64,000 nucleotides of DNA from Locusta migratoria (lineage: Eukaryota > Arthropoda > Insecta > Orthoptera > Acrididae): positions 260,019,151 through 260,083,150 of the forward strand of contig CM048750.1 of NCBI GenBank assembly GCA_026315105.1, given 5' to 3'. Each line of letters opens with the position of its first letter. The stretch's first letter is position 1. Shown here in pieces: positions 46,008 to 57,484 of the stretch. The position numbers and the translations under genes are program-made. The notes under the pieces were generated by a model. It saw only the letters and a program-made list of their open reading frames with translations. It did not search any database and was not told the DNA's origin.

Positions 46008-46601
46008 ATTACCCTTGTTTGTTCTTGTTAATGTTCATCTTATATGCTCATTTCAACACACTGTCCATTCCGATCAATTGCTCCTCCAGGTCTTTTGCTG
46101 TCTCAGACAGAATTACAGTGTCATCAGCAAAACACAATGCTATTATTTCTTCGCCATGAACTTTAATTCCTTCTTCAAACTGCTCCTTGTTTTTTTTAAT
46201 AGCTTGCGCAATGTACAAATTGAATAAAATTGGAGAAAGGCTACAAACCTGTCTTACTCACTTCCCAACTTCCCAACCGCTGCATCGCTTTCGTGCCCTT
46301 CAGCTCTAATAACAGCTGTTTGATTAATGTAAAAGTTGCAAATAACCTTCTGTTCCATGTGTTTTACTCCTGCTTGCTTCAGAATTTGAAAGAGTGAATT
46401 CCAACCAGCATCGTCAAAAGATTTCTCCAAATGTACAAAAAAGCTGTAAATGTAGATTTGCCATTCATTTACCTTCTAAGAAAAGTCGTAAAGTGAGTAT
46501 TGCACTCCCGTGTTCCTACATTTCTCCTGAATCCAAACTGATCTTCTTTGCTTTAAAGCAAATTGTTTTGGAGAGAAAGTAAGAAACAGACACCGTTTCG
46601 C

Positions 46602-46964
46602 TCAAAATATCGAGGAAGCGAATGCCGCAGCATCTCTGCGCATATCCTTATGTGAATGCACGAAGATTGGATTCAGCACTTTCAAATATGCTTTGACCAA
46701 GACGGACAACGTATTGAACTCGTTACATGAGTATTCCTTATGGAGAGCAGTCCAATCTGCACCTCCAAACAAAATGTATTGTAACTGTTGAACCATAGCT
46801 GCTACACCAAATCTGTTGCCAGGAATTAACTTTTGAAAAAAAAAAAAAATGCTGATATTTGATATAATATTATACGACTCTCGCTCCATTAAAAAAAGTT
46901 GAATTAATTTCGAGATGGCACCCATTTTCGGTACAAACCATGAATGATAGACCCCCTCACCCAC
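46602..46964 (-). other. Open reading frame of unknown origin
   Basis: A 120-codon frame includes WTALHKEYSCNEFNTLSVLV and NPIFVHSHKDMRRDAAAFAS, which look more protein-like than other chance frames here. A poly-A run encodes the FFFF. I do not recognise the family. It may belong to a transposon adjoining the RTE copy. Confidence 0.25.
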
Positions 46965-47127
46965 AAATTACTGGAATATTCAGATTGACCAGTTTTTTTT
47001 TTTTTTTTTAATTTGAAGGGTGTACTACATCTTTTGACTCACCCCGCTATTTTGTAATTAATGTAGTTTGTCCGAAAAATTAAACATATTAAACTGATTA
47101 TTATCATGTTCACGGAAATGATTTACT

Positions 47128-47430
47128 ATTTGAGGTTGAAATCATTAAATGAAAGACGTTATTCGTTGCTGCGAGATTTATTTACGAAATCTCAATCACC
47201 GACTTTTACTTTTGAATGTGAAAATATTTTTCTAGCACCCACCTACAAAGGAAGACATGACCATCCCAATAAAATAAGAGAATCAGATCGAAAACGAAAC
47301 GATTTAGGTGTTCTTTCTTCCCGCGCACTATTAGAGAATGAAACGGTAGGATAAAGGTTATGAAGGTGGTTAATGAACCTTCTGCCAGGCACTTAAATGT
47401 GATTTGCAGAGTATCTATGTAGATGTAGAT
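47128..47430 (+). pseudogene. LINE family B, 3' end fragment
   Basis: Plus orientation: SLLRDLFTKSQSPTFTFECE, NIFLAPTYKGRHDHPNKIRE, then the 3' untranslated end CTGCCAGGCACTTAAATGTG to GTAGATGTAGAT. A one-base loss after KIRE shifts the frame. Confidence 0.85.
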
Positions 47431-47907
47431 TTGATGTGGTTGACAAGTAAAAAATGTGTGTATGTTAGTGTACTGACAGTTTTCTTTTTCTCTTTTTTTT
47501 TTCATTTTTATATGTGACAGAATTTCAGTTCTTCATTCATTTTCCGTACTTGTAGCACTGCAAAACGTAAAGTTCATCGCTTTCACAAAAGACAATCTAT
47601 TAGTTTGTCAGTGAGGAAGCATTTAGTTTTCTTACTACTCTGCAACAATAAGAGTGAAATGTTTCATTATGATTTTATAAGAAGTGACATCCGTTTCTAT
47701 TCAAAATCCCCGGTATTTATACAAAATAAGCACTGATGTTTTATGACTTTTGCTTAATCCAGAACAGACAGCGAACTGTTTCAAGATAAGAAACGTATAG
47801 ATAAAAGTTTGTGCAGACATCAATATTGTTACGTCTCAAATCCCTAGTCATTCATTGAGTTTTAGACTTGAAAATCAATTTATCTCCACAATATAGAGAC
47901 GCACTGC

Positions 47908-47961
<54 letters not shown>

Positions 47962-48550
47962 AAACGCCTCAAAGAAAAGTCCATGTTATTGACTGATTAG
48001 GCGACGAGTAATTCATCATTGTAGGTGTATAAGATAATAAATGTAGACCAAATGAAAGGCGCATATCACTGTAAATGATGCTCAAATAGACCGGACTACA
48101 AATGATACTTCTGAGAATGCATCGCCCCTACTACCATGAGTGTCTCCATAAGCTGCATATTGCTGTTGTTTCAAACAGACTCATACGATTACATAAGATC
48201 GTTCAAGAAATTTTACAAGCTTCAGTAACACATGCGATAATACATGTGATGGAATGGCGAGATGTGAGGGGCATCAGAGGTGTTTTTATTTTTATTTTTT
48301 TTAATTTTTTTTTATCGTAGTAGTTTTTGCGATTTGATTATTTTCGATTACTGATTCTTCTCCAGTACATGTGAAAATGACATCGACATATGCGCAGACT
48401 AATTGTATGCAGTAGTTCTGTGAGAAAAATAACGTTATCTTTGCAAAGAAGAAAATAAAGACACTTCTCTTGTTCAAAGCACAGTCCAGTTATTAGTCTT
48501 AACTGTTGATTTTGAACATAGCTGCTATCGTCAGCTACCGTTACAACGTA
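47431..48550. other. Unassigned AT-rich sequence with poly-A at 47910-47959
   Basis: A 50-base A run starts at 47910. Nothing else is recognised. Confidence 0.4.
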
Positions 48551-48785
48551 AAAGGATAAAAATGCAGCCCTCGGTCGCAAAATTAAAATTATGTAACCTG
48601 GTTTTGGCAATAACTATGATTTCCTTCATCAGAAATTATAATTAAAAGCAAATCACAGCTGAGTTGTAACTTTTATTATGTGATTTGTTTTTCATTATAA
48701 TTTCTGATGAAGACAATCATAGTTATTGCCCAAACCAGTTAAATAATTTTAATTTTGCGACCGAGAGCTGCATTTTTATCTTTTA
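48551..48785. repeat. Foldback palindrome with degraded hammerhead-like motif
   Basis: Arms 48551-48657 and 48679-48785 are diverged reverse complements. Each holds CTGATGA(A), but the downstream GAAAC has become CAAAC (right) or AAAAC (left), so catalysis is not expected. Confidence 0.85.
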
Positions 48786-49599
48786 ACTGTTGATGACAAT
48801 ATACATAACAATGTCAGTTGCTAACTACATAAAGTTTTTATTCTCATGCACCATGTATGGATTTGCAGTTTACATCAGAATCTACAGTTGTGAACGTTAA
48901 AGTGAAACGTGTTCGAAATTTATTTAATGAGTAAGATATCAGGCCAGGAAACGAAAACTTATGATCTTGAGGAGTCTATATCAATGAGACTTAAAACTTA
49001 CAAATTCAGAACAGAATTTCATATTCGCACTCTATCATTTACAGTGTCAATTTTATTTAATCTTCAATGAACTGTTTAGTAATACTCAATAGCACTGGTT
49101 GATACTTATTTTTTCTGGGACCTACCTAAGATGTTAGATGGTATAGCCAGCCAGTGGTTCATGTCATCTACAACCAAAGAAGTAAAGAAATTTTTCAGTC
49201 AATTCGAGGAGAAGAGAAGTTTCCTGATTAGGTATGAATCACTTAGAAGGTTCCATAAGCGTCAATGTTAGGTCCACAGTTGGTTCTCATATATAGTGCG
49301 TTTGCATAAGAACGTGAAAAAATTTAACATGACACAGAGGATGTTAGAATGAAAAGTTTGAGGTCGGAAATCTCGGGGTGGAGAAGCCGGCTTAAGGAGA
49401 TAATGAACTAAACTTGTCTACCGATGTATCTCACTTTACTGTCTTCAGGCTTATTTACAACAAACATGTGTTCTAGTCTACACGTACTGTGCTGTTCATT
49501 TACATGTACTTCCTTTATTTCCTTCAAGGAAACAATGGTGATGGACCTAAGTCATGATGTGACATCTACCTGGCCATCTCGATGGCCACATGTACTTAA
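48786..49599. other. Unassigned AT-rich sequence
   Basis: No repeat or coding signal recognised. Confidence 0.35.
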
Positions 49600-49985
49600 A
49601 GGTCTTGCAAACAGTTCTACCTGAGTTGTTGGGGAACGTATCCTCATGACGGTGCACCGCCTCACTTCAGTGTGGATGACCCCAACTAAATGAATGCTGC
49701 ATTTACTGGTGGCTGAATTGGAAGGGGCAGTCATATTCCCTGACCTGAGAGGTCACCTGATCTGAATCCCTGTGACTGTTTCCTGTTGGGATATCTGAAG
49801 TCACTTGTGCGTGAGACTCCAATGGACATGGAAATACATTAGTTGCCAAAATTGTTGCTGTTAGTGATGTAATTCGAAACACACCAAGGATATTTGTCAG
49901 GGTGCGTCGAAATATCGTTGTCAGATGACGTGCTTGCAATATTTTCTCTGTGTTGAGCCTTAGTTTCCATTTATAAGTCAACGCT
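49600..49985 (+). pseudogene. Decayed IS630/mariner-type transposase, C-terminal part
   Basis: With stops, the plus strand reads YPHDGAPPHFSVDD, IGRGSHIP, ERSPDLNPCDCFLLGYLKSL and VRETPMDMEIH. These are the second and third catalytic blocks of this transposase type. Sequence divergence from the 40135 element is large, so it is another family. No ends were identified. Confidence 0.75.
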
Positions 49986-50479
49986 TATGAGGGCGAATCA
50001 GATTACAACTTCTCAGTGGAGAAAAATATTTTTTTTATAAAAATGTTGGATAAAAGGATACACAATTTGAATGTTTGCTCATACCTCTCTTCCAAATCTA
50101 CTAATGTTTAAACCATACAATGATAGATTTGGATCTGCTGAGTGTTCTAAGGCTAAAACGAATTGTGTAGCTTACTTAACAGAAAGAACAGAAGGAAATC
50201 GCGTTCGGGTATAAATAAAGGAAAGAGAGAGTTATGTGAATTCTGTACTTGATGACAAATATATGGATGAATACGTTTCGTGTAAAACAATAATGAAAGA
50301 AATCTCCCGGATAGGGCGGTCTGACCGACTGACTTTAGACTGGATTAGGTTAATACTTGTTCGATAGATCACGAATAAGAGTTCGTAATGATGTGGAACT
50401 AATCAATTTAGTAAAAGATGACATTACATGACATAAAAAATTTTCTTTCTATTTTTTTAAAATTACTAATTCCCTGAAG
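49986..50479. other. Unassigned sequence
   Basis: Nothing recognised. Confidence 0.35.
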
Positions 50480-51440
50480 CAGTCAGAAGGGAGTACAGAC
50501 GCCTGAAAAATGAGGTTGACAGGAGTGCAGACTAACTAAGCAGGAGTGGCGCGAGGAGAAATATAGATACCACTTACAGGAAAATAAAAGAGACATTTGG
50601 AGACAAGAAAAGTAGCGGTATGACAATCAAGAACTCAGATGGAAAACCAGTACTAAGCAAAGAAGGGAAAGCTGAAAGGTGGAAGGTGAAGGAATATTTA
50701 GAAGGTCTGTACAAAGGAAATACACTTGAAACCTTGCGGTTTGCTGACGACATAGTAATTCTCTCAGAGACAGCAAAGGACCTGGAAGAGCAATTAAACG
50801 GAATAGATAGAGTTTTGAAAGAAAGGTATAAGACGAACATTAACGAGAGAGAAACGAAGGTAATGGACTGTAGAGTCAGAAATTCAGGCGATGATGAAGG
50901 AATAAGATTAGGTAATGAGATAATAAAAGTAGTCCATGAGTTTTGATATTTGGGTAGCAAGATAACTTCTGATGGCCGAAGTAAAGAAGATATAAAATGC
51001 AGAATGGCTATGGGAAGAAAAACGTGCTGAAGGAGCGAAATTTGTTGACATCCAATATTAGTTTAAATGATAGGAAGTCCTTTCTGAAAGCATTTGTCTG
51101 GAATGTAGCATTCTGTGGGAGTGAAACGTGGACGATAAGGAGTTGAAACAAAAAGATGATAGAAGCATTCGAAATGTTGTGCTACAGACGAATGATGCGT
51201 AGATGGGTAGATCACGTAACTAATGAGGAGGTGCTCTACAGAATAGAGGAGAAAACGAGTTTTTGGCATATCCTAAGAGAAGGGTTAGATTGGTGGGAGA
51301 CATTCTGAAACATCAAAGAACTGTCAACTTAGCATTGGGAGGAAGTGTGTGGGGTCAAAATCGTAGAGGGAGACCGAGGGACGAATATAGTAAGCAGATT
51401 CAAAAGGATGTAGGTTGCCAAACGTATTCTCGGCACAACA
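50480..51440 (+). pseudogene. RTE-like LINE, copy 3, with internal RT deletion
   Basis: Frame 50620-50946: EYLEGLYKGNTLETLRFADD and IVILSETAKDLEEQLNGIDR. The catalytic ADD of RT motif C is present, but the preceding palm segment (motifs A and B) is missing between YKGN and TLETL. After a stop at 50945 come GSKITSDGRSKEDIKCRM-like, GSETWTIRS-like and VTNEEVLYRIEEKTSFWHIL; the last frame (51263-51487) reads GQNRRGRPRDEYSKQIQKDV. The 3' untranslated end is not recognised here. Confidence 0.87.
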
Positions 51441-51954
51441 GCAACGTAAAAGTTCATCTACCCAATTTAAGGAGTTTTCATTCATAAATTCCTTAATTTC
51501 TTTTAAAAATGTTGATTAGCTACGTCAGAACTTTGATGTTATTTGATAAGTGACCAAAGACCTATGTGGCTGCATAATTCACCCCATTCTGTACCAGAGT
51601 TAGATTTAATGTTGGGCGGTGTAGCTCATCCTTTCTTGTAGTGTTGTAGCTGTGCACACTGGATTAGATTAGCTGTTCCTTTCGTAGACCCGTATTGATG
51701 AGATCATCGCGGATGTGAAACATGTAAATATACAATTTGTTTTTCTTACAAGGTGAAACAATAATACTAATAGTAAGAATACATAAAATACATCATTTGG
51801 TTCTATTCACAAATTCAATGGAGTGGAAAGAGTTGGTTACTAGTAACTCTTAGTTTATTTTAGACTGGTATGCAACCTTCATGATAAAAAATTTTTAATG
51901 ATACTAAAATTGCTTAGAGATTGCTTGAATAATCCCTAGATGTTATTAGTAGAT
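51441..51954. other. Unassigned AT-rich sequence
   Basis: No repeat or coding signal recognised. Confidence 0.35.
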
Positions 51955-52112
51955 TATTTATTGTCAATTCACAACATGTTTCGGGCTTAGCCCATCATCT
52001 GCTGATCGATATTATATATATTTAGATTTGATGCGTTCAAATTTGTCATTTAAAATAGCGATTACCAGATGATGGGCTAAGCCCGAAACATGTTGTGAAT
52101 TTACAATAAATA
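51955..52112. repeat. Small foldback palindrome with hammerhead-like motif
   Basis: Arms 51955-52001 and 52066-52112 are near-perfect reverse complements. On the plus strand the right arm has CAGATGA, extra T, stem GGGC/GCCC, GAAAC, AU, GUU (52066-52094). The second core base is A instead of U in both arms, so activity is doubtful. Confidence 0.88.
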
Positions 52113-52807
52113 ATTTGTGTTGAATGCTGCCAACAATACACTTAATTATTTTCCCTATCTGGTCAGAGAGGTTTGTTGCCGTGACTTGTGAGTCGGTAGT
52201 GGCGAGTAGTAGTAGGCAAGAGTCGGTTGACAGCAGTAGGCTGAGAGGGTTGTAGGGCTGTCAATGTGTGGAGCAGTTAGGAGAAAGGGACTGTTGGTAA
52301 CTTCGATCTTTGCTATATGTTTTCCATTGTAATAGTGATGGTGTTTGAAAAGTAATAATGATAATTTACAATTTTTTTCTTTTCATTCATTTATATCAGC
52401 AATGATTTTTTTTTATTCACGATTGATTATAGCTGCATTTTCTTTTTAGAATTGACAGATCTCAACATTATTAAGTGAGGCTGCTATAAACAGACAAGAG
52501 GTAAGTGAATTTATATTTATTTATGAGTCGCATTCCGAGTGGGGAGGCAGATCGTTGTGTGCGCCTGTTAAGCTTCTTGCTAATAGTTTGTCAGGTATCT
52601 ACCAGCATTACTTGCCTATCGTGTGAAGCGCTCTCCTTGCACAAGTATTAATTACACCAATTGATTACAACACATTAATTATTTCTAAGGCGCAACAGAA
52701 TCCATATTAAGTCAATTTTTGCATTTTGTAAGCTAAACTTTGATATTTACTTCAAATAATTAATCAATTACACAATTAAACCAGACAGCGGTTATTAGAG
52801 TTCTAAT
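52113..52807. other. Unassigned sequence
   Basis: Nothing recognised. AGAG/GTAAGTG at 52497-52507 looks like a splice donor but has no coding context. Confidence 0.35.
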
Positions 52808-53945
52808 GGCATGAAAGGGAAGCAGAGGTTGGGAAGGGCATAAGACTGGCTTGTAGCCTTTCCCTAATGTTGTTCAATCCGTACACTGAGCAAGCAGTGT
52901 AGGAATGCAAGGAGAAATTTGGAGAAGGAATGAAAAGTTCAGGGACAAGAAATCAAAACATTGCGGTTAGCCAATGGCATAGTAATTTTGTCAGAGACCG
53001 CAAACGATCTGGAAGAGCAATTGAATTAAATTGACAGTGTCTTGAAAAGAGGGTATAAGATGAACATCAACAAAAGTAAAACAAGGATAACGGAATGTAG
53101 AGTCATAAAGTCAGGCGTTGCTGAAGGAATTAGATTAGGCAATGAAACAATAAAAGTAGTAGATGAATTTTGTTATTTGGGTAGCAAGGTAACTTCCGAT
53201 GGCCGAAATAAAGAAGATATAAAATGCAGAATGGCTATGGGAAGAAAGCCGTTTCTGACGAAGCGAAATTTGTTGACATCCAATATTAATAAAAATGTTA
53301 GGAAGTCCTTTCTGAAAGCATTTGTCTGGAGAGTAGCATTGTATGGGAGTGAAACGGGGATGATAAGGAGTTCAGAGAAAAAGATGATAGAAGCTTTTGA
53401 AATGTGGTGCTACAGACGAATGATGAAAATTAGATGAGCAGATCACTTAACTAATGAGGAAGTGCTTATCCGAATTGGGGAGAAAAGGAGTTTCTGGCAT
53501 ATCCTGACTAAGAGAACGAATACATTGGTGGGATACATTCTGAGACATCAAGGAATCGTCAACTTAGCATTAGAGGGAAGTGTGTGGGGTAAGAATCGAA
53601 GAGGGAGACCTAGGGACGTATACAGTAAGCAGATTCAAAAGGATGTAGGTTGCCGAACTTATTCTTAGATGACGCACGGGACAGGGAAACGTAGAGAGCT
53701 GCATCAAACTAGTTCAAATGTTGTAGAGTCTATGGGACTTAACTACGGGGTCATCAGTCCCTAAACTTAGAAACTACTTATGAACTAACTAATACTACGG
53801 ACGGCACAAATATCCATGCCCGAGAAGGATTCGAATCCCCGACCGTAGTGGCCGTGCAGACCGTGACTGAAGCGCCTCAGTCCCCTCGGCCATCGCGGCC
53901 GGCGCATCAAACTAGTCTGCGGACTGAAGACCACAACAAAACAAT
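52808..53945 (+). pseudogene. RTE-like LINE, copy 4, with a nested SINE near its 3' end
   Basis: The RT core is decayed at 52808-53040 (the ADD motif reads as ANGIVILSETANDLEEQL). The frame 53042-53437 runs MKRGYKMNINKSKTRITECR, LGNETIKVVDEFCYLGSKVT, RKSFLKAFVWRVALYGSETG and EAFEMWCYRRMMKIR; after a stop, 53462-53668 ends GKNRRGRPRDVYSKQIQKDV. The 3' end GTCTGCGGACTGAAGACCAC lies at 53914-53933 beyond the SINE. Confidence 0.9.
53714..53902 (-). mobile_element. tRNA-derived SINE, family 1, nested in an RTE-like LINE
   Basis: The target duplication GCATCAAACTAGT is at 53701-53713 and 53903-53915. The duplicated bases are the LINE's own 3' region, so this SINE is younger than the LINE. Confidence 0.95.
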
Positions 53946-55362
53946 TGTCGACTTGTGTTCACAGGTTCATTTATGCACCAGAAAAAAGCTCTTCGTGACA
54001 AAAAAAAGTGACTAAATAAATTGAGTAAAAAGTGTTTTCAAAAATTCTTCGTTTCGTTGTTCTATTAGATAATTTTACATGCACATTCCAAGAATTTTTA
54101 CCGCATGAGAAACGTTTTACGTCGCTGAGACTGCACGGATACGAGTCGTAGCGCGGAGTCAGTGGCAGCGGTCGCAGCTTTACAATGCGCATGCGCGGCT
54201 GAGGTTCTAACTCTCTTCTGAACCCCCTGAAGGCAACATATGGGCGCTCACGCGACAGGAAAGGGCTAGGAAACACCGTTTTTAAAATTGGCGTTGGAGC
54301 TGGTAGAGACGTCAGCTCCTGGCTACTCGAGCTCTGCCGGTTACGCACGAATTGTCCCGATGCAAGACAACGGAGCTACTGCGCACCTCGCCTTGCGCAT
54401 GAGCAAATCCTCCATGAAAGGAACATCCGTCCTTCATATTAGTTTTTGGGGCATTTAAGATTCATAAAAAACGCATCATATTTCGTAAAATATAACTATA
54501 AAATAAAGGCGCATCAACTGTAAAAGCTTTCAGAAGATCCGATCTCCACCTAGCAAGAATACGAATAGCTGTGTAGCTGAATAGGTGCATCGTGCCACCC
54601 CGTCGAAGGTAGTGGGTTCGAGACCGACTGCAAGCAATTTTTTTAAAACCCAGTTTTCTTTCTAACAAATACGGGAACAGCAATGACTTTTGTATTGTCA
54701 CTTGCCATATGTCTTTGGACATTTTAGCAAATGCGCCGAGATTTTGAGGGTAAATGACATTTTTACTCTTCGTTGTAACAAATATTTAACTGTTTGAAAA
54801 GATGTGGAGGAGAGCAGCCTTGCGCATGCGTTGGGTTAGGAGTGGATGGGTGCTGCTTGCAGTGTCACGTGACCCGAAGACAGTTTGTCTCTTCATCGTA
54901 ACAAATTCATTTTGCTGCAGTGTAACAGTGTAATCAGTTACTTATTGTGTTTTAGTGTTCATGTCCATATTCATATATTCTTGGTGTTTATTATCAAAGA
55001 AAAATGAACAACGTTCAGTATCTTTTAGAAACAAATTACTCAGCTTTAAGGTAGGCTCGAGTTGAAGCAAGCGCCAACAAGCCGAGGCAAGACATTCTGC
55101 AGATCTTTTAATGAAAATATATCTAAAGGGGAGGGGCGAACAGGGGCGCTTTCCTCAGTCCAAATTATCTCTTTTGTCGCCGAGCGGGGGGGGGGGGGGG
55201 TGGGGGTGAGGTACTATCAAGATCCGGCACTCACAGAAGTGAGCCTCCACTCATCTGAAGCACCAGCATTCACTGGTTTGCACCCTATTTAGCTAATGAA
55301 CTATTTTGACCACACAACGTTTTGTTTCTTAATGAGGTAGATCTAATCGACAGCATGTGTCG
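53946..55362. other. Unassigned sequence with poly-G at 55186-55200
   Basis: No transposon recognised apart from the tRNA-like element at 54568. A CpG-containing patch is at 54100-54420. Confidence 0.3.
54568..54640 (+). repeat. tRNA-like element
   Basis: A perfect A-box match (TAGCTGAATAG, 54574-54584) and a B-box-like GGTTCGAGACC (54615-54625) are spaced as in a tRNA gene and followed by a T run. The acceptor stem does not pair, so it is probably tRNA-derived rather than a gene. Confidence 0.45.
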
Positions 55363-55376
55363 TTATAACAACCATT

Positions 55377-55514
55377 GTCGCGGTGGAGCGACCGAGCGCA
55401 TTGAGGCGCTATGCTACGATACCGTTTCCTGTCGGGGGTTTGAATCCCCTCTCGGGCATGGAGGGACTGATGACCCCACAGTTAAGTCCCATAAGCTTAA
55501 CAAACATTTGAACA
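55377..55514 (+). mobile_element. tRNA-derived SINE, family 1 variant, internally deleted
   Basis: The head (GGCATGG) jumps directly to GGGACTGATGACC, losing about 60 bases of body. The exact duplication TTATAACAACCATT is at 55363-55376 and 55515-55528. The deletion may predate insertion because the duplication is intact. Confidence 0.94.
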
Positions 55515-55528
55515 TTATAACAACCATT

Positions 55529-55918
55529 ACTAAGGTCACTATAGAAATCATACTCAGCCTGTGTCACATTAGTAAGCTAAACCTTGATGTTGTAATTACC
55601 GTATACATAATTGTCAACTTTAGCGTTTTCACTGTGCCATACTCTTACATGTCATTCTGCCGCTATCAGTCACTGTTAGAAATCGTCTGTTACTCCACCC
55701 ATAACACATTTATATTCGGCATCACATTCGTGTCAAACATTGGTCCGTATTTTGTTTAATTTATGAACCATTTGTTTATCTAATAAACGAATACCTCTTT
55801 GAACTGCAACCGGACTTGTCATTCATCATTTAACCAGACTCATGTTCTGGATAGTTAAGCCCACTAACATGGTTACACAGACTGCTATCAGTCGATGCCA
55901 GGCTGATTACTTATAAGC
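55529..55918. other. Unassigned sequence
   Basis: The long plus ORF 55322-55759 crosses the SINE and has no recognised motif. Confidence 0.35.
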
Positions 55919-56115
55919 TGGCCGCGGTGGCCGAGGGGACTGCGACGTGCCAGTCACGGTCTGCACGGCCGCTACGGCCGGGGGTTCGAATCCCCCCTCG
56001 GACATGGATATTTGTGCCGTCCTTAGTAGTAGCTAGTTTATAAGTAGTTTGTAAGTTTAGGGACTGATGAACCCGTAGCTAAGTCCCATAAGCTATACAA
56101 ACATTTGAACATTTG
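55919..56115 (+). mobile_element. tRNA-derived SINE, family 1
   Basis: Intact A and B boxes. No clear target duplication, which suggests age or rearrangement. Confidence 0.92.
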
Positions 56116-56344
56116 AATTTTATTACCTAAAATATTTATTCTTACTTGAATTATTCACAGTGCAGTACAAGTCTAGTCGGTAGTGTTGCACACAAACAGA
56201 GGGTAAGGAACATCCACACACATATACAGTCTCCGATCTGAATTTTAATTATTATTTTTTATTTATTTAAACTTATATGTTTGAGTGTTAAGCCGAACGG
56301 CTTGATTTTTCAGACAGGATTGAAATGAAACCGCAGCAATACTT

Positions 56345-57160
56345 CACTCCTGGAAAATGAAAAAAGAACACCATGATTTCGTCGACTCAGCAGAGGGAAA
56401 TTTTATTGGGACATTCTTGAGGTTGTATACAACACACGATCATACAGGCAGAGCCGTACGCACGTGAGTTCAGTCACCAGGCGTCCGCATTGTTGGTGTT
56501 AATACCGTGTATTCCCCCGTTTTGCTACAATGCAAGCTGTAATTCTTTCATGGAAACGATCGTAGAGATTCCGAATGTAGTTATGTGGAATGGCCTGCCA
56601 AGCAATACCCACCTGGTGCCTCAGTTGGGCCAGATTTCGTGCCGCCCACGCAAACCGCCCAAAATGACGTTCATGCGGCCCCAAACATACTCAGCGGGGG
56701 AGAGATCTGGGGATCGTGCTGGCCAGGGTAGGTGACGTACATTTTGAAGAGCACGTTGGATGAAAAATGTTCAGATGTTTGTGAAGCTTATGGGACTTAA
56801 CTGCGTGGTCATCAGTCCCTAAACTTACAAACTACTTATGAACTACCTTATACTAAAGACAGCACAAACATCCATGCCCGAAGGGGATTCGAACCCCCGA
56901 CGGGGAACGGCCTCGTGCATCGCAGCATAGTGCCTCAATGCCCTAGGCTGCTCCACCGGGGCACGTTGGGTGATACGGGATACATGTGGATCTGCGTTGT
57001 CCTGTTGGAAAGGCATATCACCTTGTTGGTGCATGAGTGGTAGTAAGACAGGTTAAATAATTGTGTCAGTGTACCGTGCATTGTTCAATGTTCTCTAGAC
57101 GATCACTAGAGGAAAAAGGCGAGTGTACAATGTTGCTTTCTCACAATGATGCACGATCAT
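56345..57160 (-). mobile_element. Tc1-like element, 3' half, left arm of a head-to-head pair
   Basis: The left terminus TTCACTCCTGGAAAATG is a Tc1-type end. The minus strand reads RNLAQLRHQVGIAWQAIPHN and NYIRNLYDRFHERI (C terminus), then, beyond a SINE, MHQQGDMPFQQDNADPHVSR with the second catalytic aspartate. Everything upstream of the first aspartate is missing. The junction with the plus-strand copy is near 57160-57175. Confidence 0.85.
56764..56960 (-). mobile_element. tRNA-derived SINE, family 1 variant
   Basis: The tail is like family 1, but the head differs (CCTCGTGCATCGCAGC and CCACCGGGGC). The target duplication GCACGTTGG(A/G)TGA is at 56751-56763 and 56961-56973, inside the Tc1-like arm. 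Confidence 0.93.
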
Positions 57161-57484
57161 ATGTACCGTTAGTGTGTCCTCCGCTCACGCCCCAACATTG
57201 ATCAGTCCGCCTCCGTGGTAGGCGCTTATAAAGGGACGAATGGAGAATCGTGTTCAGTGATGAGAGTCACCGCTGCCTCGGTGCCAATGATGGTCGTACG
57301 CGTGTGTGGTGTCATGCAGAGTAGTGCGAAAATCTTGAGTGGACGCAAAAGAGGCAAACGGCGTCGGCACCTGGCATCATGGTGTGGGGAGCCGTATCCT
57401 ACTCTGGCCGTTCTCCTCTGGTGTTCGTTGTGGGAAAATTGAACATTACACGGTTCACTGAAAGTATCATTCAGCCTGTCTTAC

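Larger units (their letters stand above)
44251..46560 (-). pseudogene. RTE-like LINE, copy 2, split by a palindrome and a SINE
   Basis: Reads right to left. The RT region lies at 46008-46560 in broken frames. The C-terminal frame at 45248-45676 carries KSFLKTFVCIVALYGSETWT, FEMWCYRRMLKISWVDRVTN and NRIGEKRKFWHTLTKRTN, and ends GKNRRGRPRHECSKQIQTDV. The 3' end, at 44251-44286, is separated from the rest by a 932-bp palindrome. A family 2 SINE (45834-46007) interrupts it as well. This is the longest RTE-like copy in the window. Confidence 0.88.

Noticed and set aside
52497..52507. Exon end at AGAG/GTAAGTG
   Set aside because: No open coding frame leads into it; such matches are common by chance.
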